34,924 bases of DNA from Syntrophobacteraceae bacterium (GCA_025454175.1 JALOOX010000066.1:1-34924), one strand, 5' to 3'; shown: positions 7,529 through 15,101, counted from the stretch's first letter. Numbers and translations: made by a program. Notes: generated from the letters alone by a model not told the origin.

Positions 7529-8329
7529 CTACATCCTTTCCACCGTCTCGAGAGGCGGGTTCTTGTTGGGCCTGATCTTACCGGCCACGTCCTCCCTCAG
7601 CTCATCCCTGTCCGCGGCGCTCCATGCTCTCCCCGTGTCCACCAGGACAACCTCCGCCTCCCTGTGGCTCGTCCGGGCGTGGCCCGAGAGAACCCCGTAC
7701 TCCCTGGTGTGAATCTCCTGATGATGCCAGCCGCCGTCGCCCACCACGATGGCATGGCAGAAGCTCCCGTAGACGGTTTCCATGATCACGGCCTCGTTCA
7801 CGGGGGCATCGGTGATGATGCAGACGCTGCCCCTGGCCAGGTCCTCGTCGGCGAAGCGGCCTTTCACCAGGAATACCAGGTCCTTGATGGCGACCTCCCG
7901 CTTGGCCACGGGCTTCTTCAGTCTGGCCGCGACGAAATCCAGGACCACCTCGTGGTTCCTCTCGTCGGTGTGGGAGAAATCCTTGAGCATCAACGCCCCG
8001 TGAGAGTGGATCCACCCATTGATGATCACACCGTCCGGGAGCGACTCCTGGAAATCGGCGATCCTCTCGGCGCTCAGGCTGGTGTAGACCTGAAGATTCA
8101 AATCGTTGTGCGGCAAACCGATGTCGGTGATGAAGTCGGGGCGCTCGACGGTCCCCAGGGTGAAGCCGTACCATTCGAGGCTCTCACCGTGAACGTCGAG
8201 GACCAGCTCCCCGATCCCGAAGGCCTTCCCGTGGGCATAATGGTCCATGGCGATGGATCGCGGGAGGCTGTCCAGGGCGACTTCCCGCAGCTCGGGCCGC
8301 TTGAGCTCCGTAAGGCTCCTGAATCTCAT
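7529..8329 (-). CDS. JAMM/JAB-domain metallopeptidase (deubiquitinase-like)
   Basis: The ATG at 8329 overlaps the AAA+ stop (ATGA), so translation is coupled; the frame is open further upstream but that part is shadow. The 266-aa protein has the JAMM zinc motif: EWYG with Glu52 upstream, then HSH at 108-110, Ser119 and Asp122. The spacing HxH-x8-S-x2-D is one residue longer than the usual x7. In eukaryotes this fold (Rpn11, CSN5) removes ubiquitin; in bacterial ubiquitin-like operons it is thought to trim the modifier or remove it from targets. The domain fills about 35-205, with a further alpha/beta C-terminal region. A role acting on the Ubl encoded upstream is inference. Confidence 0.85.
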   Translation of the reverse strand: MRFRSLTELKRPELREVALDSLPRSIAMDHYAHGKAFGIGELVLDVHGESLEWYGFTLGTVERPDFITDIGLPHNDLNLQVYTSLSAERIADFQESLPDGVIINGWIHSHGALMLKDFSHTDERNHEVVLDFVAARLKKPVAKREVAIKDLVFLVKGRFADEDLARGSVCIITDAPVNEAVIMETVYGSFCHAIVVGDGGWHHQEIHTREYGVLSGHARTSHREAEVVLVDTGRAWSAADRDELREDVAGKIRPNKNPPLETVERM

Positions 8330-9438
8330 CCCAGCCTCTCCCTGACGTCGTTCACGTCCACCACGAACGGCCCCGTGTGATTCCCGGGAAGCCGGTACAT
8401 GTCTTCCAGCAGGACCCGGTGAATGATGCTGATGAGCCCACGTGCTCCCGTTCCTTCCCGCTCCGCGCACCGGGCCACCTCCGTGAGGGCGTCGTCGGTG
8501 AACTCGAGGTCGATGGACCAGGCCTTGAGGTCGTTGGAGTAGGCCAGCAGAACGCTGTCCGCGCTTCGGGTCATGATATCCTTGAGGTCCCTGGTGGTCA
8601 GCTGGTCGTAGACCACCTTGACGGGGAACCGGCCCATGAGCTGCCTTTCCATGCCGAAGGCCACGAGATCGTCCGTCAGCAGATGGTCCCTCCAGTCCCC
8701 CTGAAATCCCTGCCGGGCCATGCGCTGACCCACCAGGCCCCGGAGGTTCTCGAAGGCGCCGCCGGCAATGAAAAACACGTGCCTGGTCGAGAGGGTGATC
8801 CGCTCCTTGCCGATCTGCACCGTGTTCTCCGTGCCGTCCACCAGGTGCAGCAGCCCCTTCTGAACTCCCCGCCCGGATACATCCTTGAAGGCCATCATTT
8901 CCGAGGCGATCTTGTCGATCTCGTCCAGGTAGACGATGCCCATCTGCGCCACCTGGGCGTTACCACCGGCGGCCATGAGCAGGTCCACCAGGATGTCCGT
9001 GGCATCCTGGCCCACGTAGCCCACCTCGCTGAACCGCGTCATGTCCTCGTGAACGAAGGCCACACCGGCGAGCCTGGACGTCACCTCGCTGGTGTACGTC
9101 TTGCCGCAGCCGCTGGGACCGATCATGAGGACGTTGGCCCGCGGAGTCTTCGTGTTCCGAAGCGCCAGGTCGATATCGCCCTCGTTTTCAGCCAGCGCCT
9201 TCTTGAGCGCCCCTCCCAGCCTCTTGTAGTGGAAGGCAATGGCCGTGGAGATGATCTTCTTTCCCTTTTCCTGCCCGATGATGAACTGGTCCATGGCGGC
9301 CTTGAGCTGGGCGGGAGTCTTGTCGAACTCGATGATCTCCTGCACCGCCTCCATGGTCTGCTCTTCCCTGAGCAGCTCGATCTTGTCCTTGATGCGCTGC
9401 CTGCTGCGATCGGACATGCCTTCGTGAGTGTACATCAT
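8326..9438 (-). CDS. ClpX-like AAA+ unfoldase lacking the zinc-binding domain
   Basis: The 370-aa protein has Walker A GPSGCGKT at 107-114, Walker B IVYLDEID at 168-175, the pore loop GYVG at 140-143, the GR-FP segment near 269-272 and sensor 2 GARGL at 331-335, all as in ClpX. It lacks the N-terminal four-Cys zinc domain that receives adaptors. The stretch that holds the ClpP-docking IGF loop is shortened and reads RQGFQGDW, so docking to ClpP is doubtful. Its start overlaps the stop of the 199-aa gene and its stop overlaps the JAMM start. It would unfold proteins with ATP; the setting suggests that its substrates or adaptors are Ubl-linked. Confidence 0.9.
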   Translation of the reverse strand: MMYTHEGMSDRSRQRIKDKIELLREEQTMEAVQEIIEFDKTPAQLKAAMDQFIIGQEKGKKIISTAIAFHYKRLGGALKKALAENEGDIDLALRNTKTPRANVLMIGPSGCGKTYTSEVTSRLAGVAFVHEDMTRFSEVGYVGQDATDILVDLLMAAGGNAQVAQMGIVYLDEIDKIASEMMAFKDVSGRGVQKGLLHLVDGTENTVQIGKERITLSTRHVFFIAGGAFENLRGLVGQRMARQGFQGDWRDHLLTDDLVAFGMERQLMGRFPVKVVYDQLTTRDLKDIMTRSADSVLLAYSNDLKAWSIDLEFTDDALTEVARCAEREGTGARGLISIIHRVLLEDMYRLPGNHTGPFVVDVNDVRERLG

Positions 9439-10034
9439 AACGCCTGGGGCTCCATATGCTCGACCTTCGCGAGGAAGGCTCGCAGCCGTTGAATGCGCTC
9501 TTGCCGGAGGGCGGAGGTCACCCCTCCCTCCTCGTCGGTTTTCACCCCGTCACCGCCCGCCGGTTCTTCGGAAGCGCCACCGGCCCGTCGTTCCAGGCGC
9601 TCCAGGCGGGACAGCTCCTCCCTCGCTTCCTCGCAAAGGAGAAGGGTCTCGAAATCACGGCGCAGCAGCAGCCCGTCTTCCAGCGTCGGATTTCTCGCAT
9701 GAAGCGTTGCGGAGAGGAGAACCTCCTCGGGGGACCGCGCAAAAGCCAGATAAGGGTTGTCCAACCTCTCCATGATTTCGCTGACCAGCCGGTACTCATC
9801 CCCGGACACCAGAACGTAAGGGGGAACCTCGAGCCGGCTTTTGGGCCAAATCCTCAAGACCTCCGCTGCTCCTCGCCCGGCGCGATCTCCGATGCCATCC
9901 ACCCGCCCAAGAAAATCACGCTTGAGGCCGTAGTCCTTCACGATGCAGCCCAGGACATTGAAGACCTGGTTGTCACGAGGTGGCTTCTTTCTTTGTCGAG
10001 CTCGATCGCCTCTGATGCTGACAGTCAGGTCCAT
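9435..10034 (-). CDS. Unrecognised 199-aa protein between the E2-like and ClpX-like genes
   Basis: It is basic at the start (RGDRARQRKKPPR), has a mixed alpha/beta part up to about 110 with Cys30 in VLGCIVKDYG, then a long charged helix (about 115-150), a Gly/Glu linker and a final helix. No known family is visible. Its place and the coupled overlap with the ClpX-like gene suggest an adaptor, or an extra conjugation factor that brings the tagged protein to the unfoldase; this is inference. The ATG at 10034 has only a distant GAGGA, so the exact start is not certain. Confidence 0.65.
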   Translation of the reverse strand: MDLTVSIRGDRARQRKKPPRDNQVFNVLGCIVKDYGLKRDFLGRVDGIGDRAGRGAAEVLRIWPKSRLEVPPYVLVSGDEYRLVSEIMERLDNPYLAFARSPEEVLLSATLHARNPTLEDGLLLRRDFETLLLCEEAREELSRLERLERRAGGASEEPAGGDGVKTDEEGGVTSALRQERIQRLRAFLAKVEHMEPQAL

Positions 10035-10096
10035 GAATGATCACACATCCTCGTCTCAAATCGTATCAACAGCGGTCATGACGGACCGAAGTCCAT

Positions 10097-11212
10097 CTAC
10101 ACTCGATAGTCTTCAAACTCTATGGTCTTGACGTAATAAAGGGTCTTGTCAAGACTGTGATACCCGTTGCGACGCCTTGCATCGTAGCCATAGAGCAGGG
10201 CATTGATGCCATCCTCGAGGACCCTGATGATGTTCTCCGCGCTGACCTCGTTGGGCCAGTCGTATCCGCTGAGGCAGATCTCCTGCCTGGGCCTGTGATG
10301 GAGCAGGAACGGATGTTTGTAATGCTCCAGCACCAGGGGTCTCAAGGGTCCCATGGTGGATACGGCCACCCGGCAATCAGGAAATCGATAGCTCCTGTCG
10401 TAGTAGTCCTTCAAAATATACTCGCCGGTGCGCTTGTAGATGAAATACTCATCCCTGGAGCCGATCCTCGAAAAACCGAAGCCGTCCAGCTCGAACGCCC
10501 CCTGGTGGCCCAGATAGAGCATGGCCGCCACATGCTTCCTCCTGGCTTCCCCCCAATGCTCGCGCTCGCGCAGCTCCCGCTCGATGCGAAGCCTCTCGCG
10601 CCTCACGATGAGCATTCCGACGGCGCTTCGGATCCACCGCTGGAGGGCCTCACCGGTGACCGGCCCATCCCGGAGCGCTTCCACGTTCTCTTCCAGCCCG
10701 TCCAGGTCCTTCATCCTTTGCAGCAATGGCCCCGGGTCCAGGGTCCCGGCAGCCTCCTCCATGAACCGCTCGGGAATATCCATCCTGCCACAGATGAACT
10801 CCATGAACGCCTGGTCGGTCACCGGCCCCCTCTCCCACCCCCTGTCCTTGCGGACAAAGTGCGGCATCACCTTCAAGACGATGGTCCCGAGCCTGCCGTT
10901 GGGCGAGACATCCACCGGGGCCGGCGCGGCCTCGAATCCCTTCAGTATGACCCGTTTCAGCTGGTCGTAACCTTCCCGGTCGATCCGGTCGTACTTCTCC
11001 ACCATGGATTCCAGACTCAGTGATCGAATGAACACCCGCCCGCCAGTCTCGACCAGCGTTCGATCCTCCGCGGAAGCTGGTCCATCGTGGTCCCGTCCCC
11101 GCGCCAGCGCTTCGACGACCTCTCCAGCGATATCCGGATCGAAAAGGAGGGGGACGTAGAGATACCCCGACTCGACCAGGAGCCCCATGTCGGGGTGCGG
11201 CAATCGCAGCAA
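10097..11212 (-). CDS. E2-like (UBC-fold candidate) protein with long N-terminal region
   Basis: The start is TTG: an AAGGAG is exactly eight bases before it, inside the end of the Ubl gene. In the 371-aa protein, residues 250-345 read like an E2: GEYIL and PDCRVAVST strands, then HP at 300-301, EICL with Cys313, a Trp at 319 and a helix (ENIIRVLEDGINALLYG). Classical E2s have HPN, the active Cys in xICL, W and then LL. Cys313 is therefore the candidate thioester residue. The Asn of HPN is absent. Residues 1-240 contain helical segments with unknown fold, perhaps a target- or E1-binding part. The assignment rests on motif order, not on a database match. Confidence 0.6.
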   Translation of the reverse strand: MLRLPHPDMGLLVESGYLYVPLLFDPDIAGEVVEALARGRDHDGPASAEDRTLVETGGRVFIRSLSLESMVEKYDRIDREGYDQLKRVILKGFEAAPAPVDVSPNGRLGTIVLKVMPHFVRKDRGWERGPVTDQAFMEFICGRMDIPERFMEEAAGTLDPGPLLQRMKDLDGLEENVEALRDGPVTGEALQRWIRSAVGMLIVRRERLRIERELREREHWGEARRKHVAAMLYLGHQGAFELDGFGFSRIGSRDEYFIYKRTGEYILKDYYDRSYRFPDCRVAVSTMGPLRPLVLEHYKHPFLLHHRPRQEICLSGYDWPNEVSAENIIRVLEDGINALLYGYDARRRNGYHSLDKTLYYVKTIEFEDYRV

Positions 11213-11215
11213 GGG

Positions 11216-11605
11216 TCACGCTCCTTCCGCGGGTCCGTGTGAACCGCCTTCCTGCGGCTTGATGACGCGAACCGGAACGTACAGGTATCGCTCACCGGCC
11301 TCGGTTCGCTCGGAAACCGAATAGTCCAGCGCGTGTCCCTCGATCTCCCGCCCTCTGCACAACAGCTTTCCCCCTTTGAGCTGCCGGTTGATATCCTCGA
11401 TGATCAGCTGTTCCTCGATGGTCCATTCCTTCCGGCTCAACGTCCTGTCGCAGAGCTTGCGCAGGGTCGTCCCCTCGTAGCTTCCCGGCTCGTAAATATC
11501 GATCAACCCCTCGGCAGCCTGCCCCGGGATGATCTCCACCACGAGGGGCAGCAGTTCATGGGATTCCCTGACACCTGGGGCTTCCTTGAGCTCAACATCC
11601 GACAT
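11216..11605 (-). CDS. Ubiquitin-like (beta-grasp) modifier candidate
   Basis: A GGAGG lies eight bases before the ATG. The 129 residues show strands about 20-27 (PLVVEIIPG) and 33-38, a long helix about 46-77, then LLCRGREI and YLYVPVRVIK strands: a plausible beta-grasp order. The sequence ends in GG at 120-121 followed by eight residues, so a protease cut after GG would expose a di-glycine tail as in ubiquitin. The helix is longer than in ubiquitin. Its position between E1 and the E2-like gene is the strongest support. Function as a protein tag or sulfur carrier is inference. Confidence 0.6.
   Translation of the reverse strand: MSDVELKEAPGVRESHELLPLVVEIIPGQAAEGLIDIYEPGSYEGTTLRKLCDRTLSRKEWTIEEQLIIEDINRQLKGGKLLCRGREIEGHALDYSVSERTEAGERYLYVPVRVIKPQEGGSHGPAEGA
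11221..11226 (-). promoter_or_regulatory. Shine-Dalgarno fixing the TTG start
   Basis: AAGGAG on the minus strand ends eight bases before TTG at 11212 and lies within the last codons of the Ubl gene. It decides the start of the E2-like gene and couples its translation to that of the Ubl. Confidence 0.75.
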
Positions 11606-11679
11606 TTTGTATTCCTCCCCGGTTTCGCTTCACGCCATCATGCCCGGTTGACCATGTAATGGCTTCAACCATAATTTAA

Positions 11680-12927
11680 CTACTCATCGTCCTGAAGCTT
11701 TGCATCGCTCGAAGAGTCGTAGAAGACGTTCCCAGCCTCCTGGCCGCTCAGCAGCATCCTGAGCGCATCCACCATGAAGCCGGCGGCGATTTGATTGGTC
11801 ATGACCACCGACGGCTCGGGGCGATAGGTGCAGGATGCCCTCCGACGAAGCACCGACTCCTCTCCGCGCGCCCGGACGATCTCGGGGAGTCCCAGCAGCT
11901 CCGCGGGGGTTGCGCCCCGCTTCCCGGGATCGTACACGACGACCTGGGCCGCGCCGGGGCTGGTCCCGCCGCTGATGAGCACCTTCCCCTGCACCCTGCA
12001 CTGCTCGCTCAGCACGATTCTCGTTTCGAAATTGTCCACGCAGTCGAACACCACATCGTAGGCGGACAGGTCCATGTGGTCCTGGAAGTAGGCCACTTCG
12101 GCCCTGCTCCTCATGTCGAAGAGATCGTTGAGCCGAGCGGACAGGGTCTCGGATTTCCTCTGCCCGACGGCATCGTGGAGCAGAATCTGCCGGTTGAGGT
12201 TCGTCGCCTCCACCACGTCGGGGTCCATGAAGGTACACCGCTGGAAGCCCGAGTGGGCCAGTCCCAGTCCGACGAAATTACCCAGTGCGCCGGCCCCCAC
12301 CACCAGGATTTCCGGCCGATGCCCCCTGGCCTGCGGCTTCTCTCTCCGGTAGCTGATCAACGCATTGGAGACCTTCCGCTGCATCAGGACGCTGCTCGCC
12401 TCCTCGAGGACAATGCCGGCGACGATGGAGTCGAGGACCCCGTCGTCGAAGTGCTTGCCGGGCAGGCTGCTCGAGCTGACAGTCTGTTCGAGCTCGCGCC
12501 ATTCGCGTCCCCTGAAATAGGTGAGCACATGGAACCCCTGCACATCCCCGGTTTCGTGACAGAAGCCCCGCACAACGGGCAGGTGCTCCCTGAAGCCCTT
12601 CTCCAGCAGGAGCTTGTTGGCCAGGCCAAAGTGGCTCACATCCACCATCAGGTCGCACCTCCCGAAGATGTCGTCCAGGGCGGAATGCGTGTAAAGCCCC
12701 TCCACGTGAGTCAGGTCGAGCAGGGGGTTCACCTTGAATGCGATACCCTCGATCCGGCTGTCCAGGTAAGGCCCGATGACCACCAGCCTGTTGACTCCCA
12801 GGGCCGCCGCGGAGAGCATGAAGAGCGACGCCAGGAGATCATTGTCTCCGACCACCCCGATTCTGGCCCTGTCCAGGGCGGGCTGATTCCAGCCCTCGAT
12901 GCGCATCTGCCGATCTAAACGGTTCAT
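11680..12927 (-). CDS. E1-like ThiF-family activating enzyme with two Rossmann domains
   Basis: The 415-aa protein starts MNRLDRQMRIEGW, close to the DRQxRxxG start of eukaryotic E1s. Residues about 20-190 form a degenerate first Rossmann unit (GVVGDND replaces GxGxxG). The second is intact: GAGALG 211-216, DPDVV 235-239, NLNRQ 243-247, Lys258 and DCVDN 295-299 for ATP and Mg. Cys366 in ASCTYRPEPSV is the likely thioester Cys. It has no CxxC zinc pairs as in MoeB or ThiF. The inactive-plus-active layout is that of UBA1-type E1s. It would adenylate the C-terminus of the Ubl. It is first in the operon; the Ubl starts 75 bases on. Confidence 0.9.
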   Translation of the reverse strand: MNRLDRQMRIEGWNQPALDRARIGVVGDNDLLASLFMLSAAALGVNRLVVIGPYLDSRIEGIAFKVNPLLDLTHVEGLYTHSALDDIFGRCDLMVDVSHFGLANKLLLEKGFREHLPVVRGFCHETGDVQGFHVLTYFRGREWRELEQTVSSSSLPGKHFDDGVLDSIVAGIVLEEASSVLMQRKVSNALISYRREKPQARGHRPEILVVGAGALGNFVGLGLAHSGFQRCTFMDPDVVEATNLNRQILLHDAVGQRKSETLSARLNDLFDMRSRAEVAYFQDHMDLSAYDVVFDCVDNFETRIVLSEQCRVQGKVLISGGTSPGAAQVVVYDPGKRGATPAELLGLPEIVRARGEESVLRRRASCTYRPEPSVVMTNQIAAGFMVDALRMLLSGQEAGNVFYDSSSDAKLQDDE

Positions 12928-13268
12928 GTTGGCTTCGAGCTTCGGGTTGCGAGTTGAGGTTTTCGAGCTTCAAGCTGTGGGCTGCGAGCCGCGGTTCCGG
13001 ATTTCCAGCTGCTGCCTGTCAGAATCAGCCGTCAGCTTCCGACCTCGCCGAGCTTGAAAGACGTTATTTGCGCAGGCGCGCCCCTGGATGCCCGATCGGT
13101 CCCAAAGAGTACGGCCCCTATTCTCCCTAAAACGCAAGATCTCGATCTCAGCTGTGTCATCCCGAGCGAATGCGAGGGATCTCGAGATTTCTCCCTTCGG
13201 TCGAAATGACAGAATAGGCTGAAGTGGCGGGCTGAAGTGGCGTTGTAGGGTTCTATTCCGCGGACCTT
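12928..13268. other. Intergenic region upstream of the E1 gene
   Basis: No gene is seen. It holds a GCTTCGAGCTTC-type low-complexity stretch near 12932-12985, a palindromic repeat at about 13146-13215 and a direct repeat GGCTGAAGTGGCG at about 13217-13243. Any promoter of the ubiquitin-like operon should be here, but I see no clear -35/-10 pair. Confidence 0.5.
13146..13215. repeat. Palindromic REP-type repeat, copy 1
   Basis: Outer arms GTCATCCCGAGCGAATGC and CTTCGGTCGAAATGAC surround GAGGGATCTCGAGATTTCTC. A related element lies at about 23238-23335. This form, with TTTCGA arms and AAATCTC cores, is scattered through many deltaproteobacterial genomes and lies outside genes. Confidence 0.75.
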
Positions 13269-13538
13269 TTAACCGTGAGGGGGCGCCCACAGAGAGATCT
13301 CCAGCGGGTGGTCGGCTGCAAGCCGCGGCGCCAGGCTTTCCAGACCCTTCAGCCGTTTCGTCAGATATTTCACCTTGGCCTGCAGGTACTCGCTCTCTGG
13401 ATTGGCCCTGAGCTGCTCCTCGGCATCGCGAAGGAGGACCCGGATTTCGAGGTACTCTCCCTCCAGTCGCCTGACTTCGTCCTGGTAATTCTGGAAGTCC
13501 TGCATTTCCTTCATGTCATCATACAGATACATGCTCAT
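13269..13538 (-). CDS. Small coiled-coil protein (89 aa)
   Basis: GAGG lies seven bases before the ATG at 13538; the longer frame reaching upstream has poor content. The product starts MSMYLYDDMKEMQDF and is nearly all charged helix with heptad-like Leu spacing (about 12-70), then a short tail APPHG. It is upstream of the E1 gene on the same strand, 341 bases away with repeats between, so it may or may not belong to that operon. No family is recognised. Confidence 0.6.
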   Translation of the reverse strand: MSMYLYDDMKEMQDFQNYQDEVRRLEGEYLEIRVLLRDAEEQLRANPESEYLQAKVKYLTKRLKGLESLAPRLAADHPLEISLWAPPHG

Positions 13539-13692
13539 GGCATACCTCGCGTCCTGCCCAACCGGGCGCCAACGGCAGCCGCAATACGGCGGCTGCCTTT
13601 CATGAATCATCCACCACGCGAACCGCAGGGATTGCGGGCAGCATTTCCTCATCCCCAGCCGGGCCACGCGAAACAACGAAAAGGCCCAACGC

Positions 13693-13752
13693 GGCTGGTT
13701 TCTAACTTGAAACCTGAAACCTTAAACTTGAAACTTTTCAGAGCAGCAGAGT
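13693..13752 (+). repeat. Dispersed ~50-bp repeat, copy 2
   Basis: It begins GGCTGGTTTCTAACTTGAAA and ends CTTTTCAGAGCAGCAG. It matches copy 1 (3813) and the inverted copy 3 (20401) over its length and shares the AGAGCAG end with copy 3. The rest of the gap 13539-13867 shows no gene. Confidence 0.85.
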
Positions 13753-13867
13753 CGTCGAGATGGAACGGATCACATGGAGAATGAGCTCATCACGGAGGGG
13801 TGGTCTCCGTTGTCGCATGAGCTGAATGCGCCAACGGAGACAGCGCGTGGAAACGGGATCGATTTCG

Positions 13868-14299
13868 TCACACGATTTGAAGCAGCTCTATCTTGAAGCT
13901 CAACGTCCTTCCCGCCAGGGGGTCGTTGGCATCCAGCACCACCGTGTCATCGGTGATGGCCGTTATGGTCGCGATGGCAGTCTTTCCTTCATTGGAGCGG
14001 ATCTGGAGCCTCTTGCCCACCTCCAGCTTCAGGTCCTCCGGGGCCTGCTTTCTGTCCATGGCAAACACGAACTCCTGCTTGTGCTCGCCGTAGCCGTCCT
14101 TGGGCTGTATGGAAATATTGACGGTTTCTCCCTCGTTCAGGCCGATGACGGCTTCTTCGAACAACGGAAGCACGCCTTCCTTTCCAAGGGTGAACTCAAA
14201 GGGCTCCTGTTCCTCGTAGGTCGAGCTGAACACCGTGCCGTCTTCCAGGGTCCCGTGATAATGCACCCGGACCGTATCGCCATGCTTCGCCTGAGCCAT
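13868..14299 (-). CDS. FKBP-type peptidyl-prolyl isomerase (SlyD-like)
   Basis: The 143-aa protein shows the FKBP core (VRVHYHGTLEDGTVFSST, EFTLGKEGVLPLFEEAVIG), the flap insertion (about 73-125) typical of SlyD-like enzymes, and no signal peptide. It would catalyse cis-trans proline isomerisation and act as a chaperone in the cytoplasm. It lacks a His-rich metal tail. No neighbour shares its operon clearly; the gene is 85 bases upstream of the next in the minus direction. Confidence 0.92.
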   Translation of the reverse strand: MAQAKHGDTVRVHYHGTLEDGTVFSSTYEEQEPFEFTLGKEGVLPLFEEAVIGLNEGETVNISIQPKDGYGEHKQEFVFAMDRKQAPEDLKLEVGKRLQIRSNEGKTAIATITAITDDTVVLDANDPLAGRTLSFKIELLQIV

Positions 14300-14384
14300 A
14301 GATGTCTCCCTTTGATGGGGATGGGAAAGCCGGCGTCCTCAAACGGAACCGTCTCATCCCCGGGTACCTTCACATGTTTCCACT

Positions 14385-14765
14385 CTAAAGCTTATCACAT
14401 TCCGCCGGGTCTTCAACGCGCAGGAAACGGAAACGGGGGGCCCCATGGTCCCCGGGCCGGTCCTCCTCAAGCCGGTAACGGTTCCCCGCGACCCGGCAAT
14501 GGCTTCCGACCCGCTCCTTCAGCCATTGGATCAGCTGCCGCTCCTTCCAGCGGTCCAACTCCTCCAGCTTATCCTCGTACTCCGCCACACAGCCGAACAC
14601 GGACCCATGCGCCACCAGGTATTCCGGTATGGGCCCCAGGGGCGGTTCACGGAACCAGGCTTCGAGGGCGGATGAAGCCCAGATCAGAAGCTCGTCAGCC
14701 GTGAAAGCCTCACCCCGGCTTGCCTTGCAGTCGAGGGTCAGCAGACGTTCTAACCCTGGATCCAC
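14385..14765 (-). CDS. Hypothetical protein (126 aa), coupled to the SpoIIAA-like gene
   Basis: The frame is open far upstream, but that part lies over the SpoIIAA-like gene. The best start is GTG at 14765, about ten bases after AAGGA and overlapping the previous stop by 16 bases. The product is largely helical (ADELLIWASSALEAWFREPP; EDKLEELDRWKERQLIQWLK) with a few Cys. No domain is recognised. Cotranscription with the SpoIIAA-like and hydrolase genes is likely. Confidence 0.5.
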   Translation of the reverse strand: MDPGLERLLTLDCKASRGEAFTADELLIWASSALEAWFREPPLGPIPEYLVAHGSVFGCVAEYEDKLEELDRWKERQLIQWLKERVGSHCRVAGNRYRLEEDRPGDHGAPRFRFLRVEDPAECDKL

Positions 14766-15100
14766 TGCCAGGCGTCCTTTTCCTCCGAAGCATCGAACAC
14801 CTTCAACTGCCCCGGAATCACCAGTCCCCCCGCCTGGATCCAGGCCTTGATCCACACCCTTCTGCACACCACGGCCATTCGTTCGATCCGCCCTCCATGG
14901 GCCGACAGGAATCCCAGTTTCCCCAGGAGGGCCTCGGGGTCCATGTGGCGGAAACCTTCCACATCGACCAAAAGCCTGATCCGGTCCCACTCGACCACGG
15001 CTCGCCTCACGGCCTCGTCCATTTGATCCACCTCCTGGCTCGAGGTCGTCTCAGCCACCCGAATGGCCACGATGCGGTCCAGCATGGTTTCAGCATTCAT
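14750..15100 (-). CDS. SpoIIAA-like (STAS-related) protein
   Basis: The 116-aa product fits the SpoIIAA-like family: an early ETTSSQEVDQMDEAVRRAV segment, RIRLLVDVEGFRHMDPEAL, then RIERMAVVCRRVW and a final VFDASEEKDAWQWI. These single-domain proteins resemble anti-sigma antagonist folds and may bind lipids or membranes. The ATG lies one base after the stop of the hydrolase gene, so the genes are coupled. Confidence 0.8.
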   Translation of the reverse strand: MNAETMLDRIVAIRVAETTSSQEVDQMDEAVRRAVVEWDRIRLLVDVEGFRHMDPEALLGKLGFLSAHGGRIERMAVVCRRVWIKAWIQAGGLVIPGQLKVFDASEEKDAWQWIQG

Positions 15101-15101
15101 C

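Noticed and set aside
8377..9492. A 371-codon open frame on the plus strand
   Set aside because: It is antisense to the ClpX-like gene, which has clear AAA+ motifs.
7529..12927. PRTRC system
   Set aside because: PRTRC clusters also hold ThiF, JAB and Ubl proteins, but with ParB and ParM-like genes; here those are missing and a ClpX-like gene is present.
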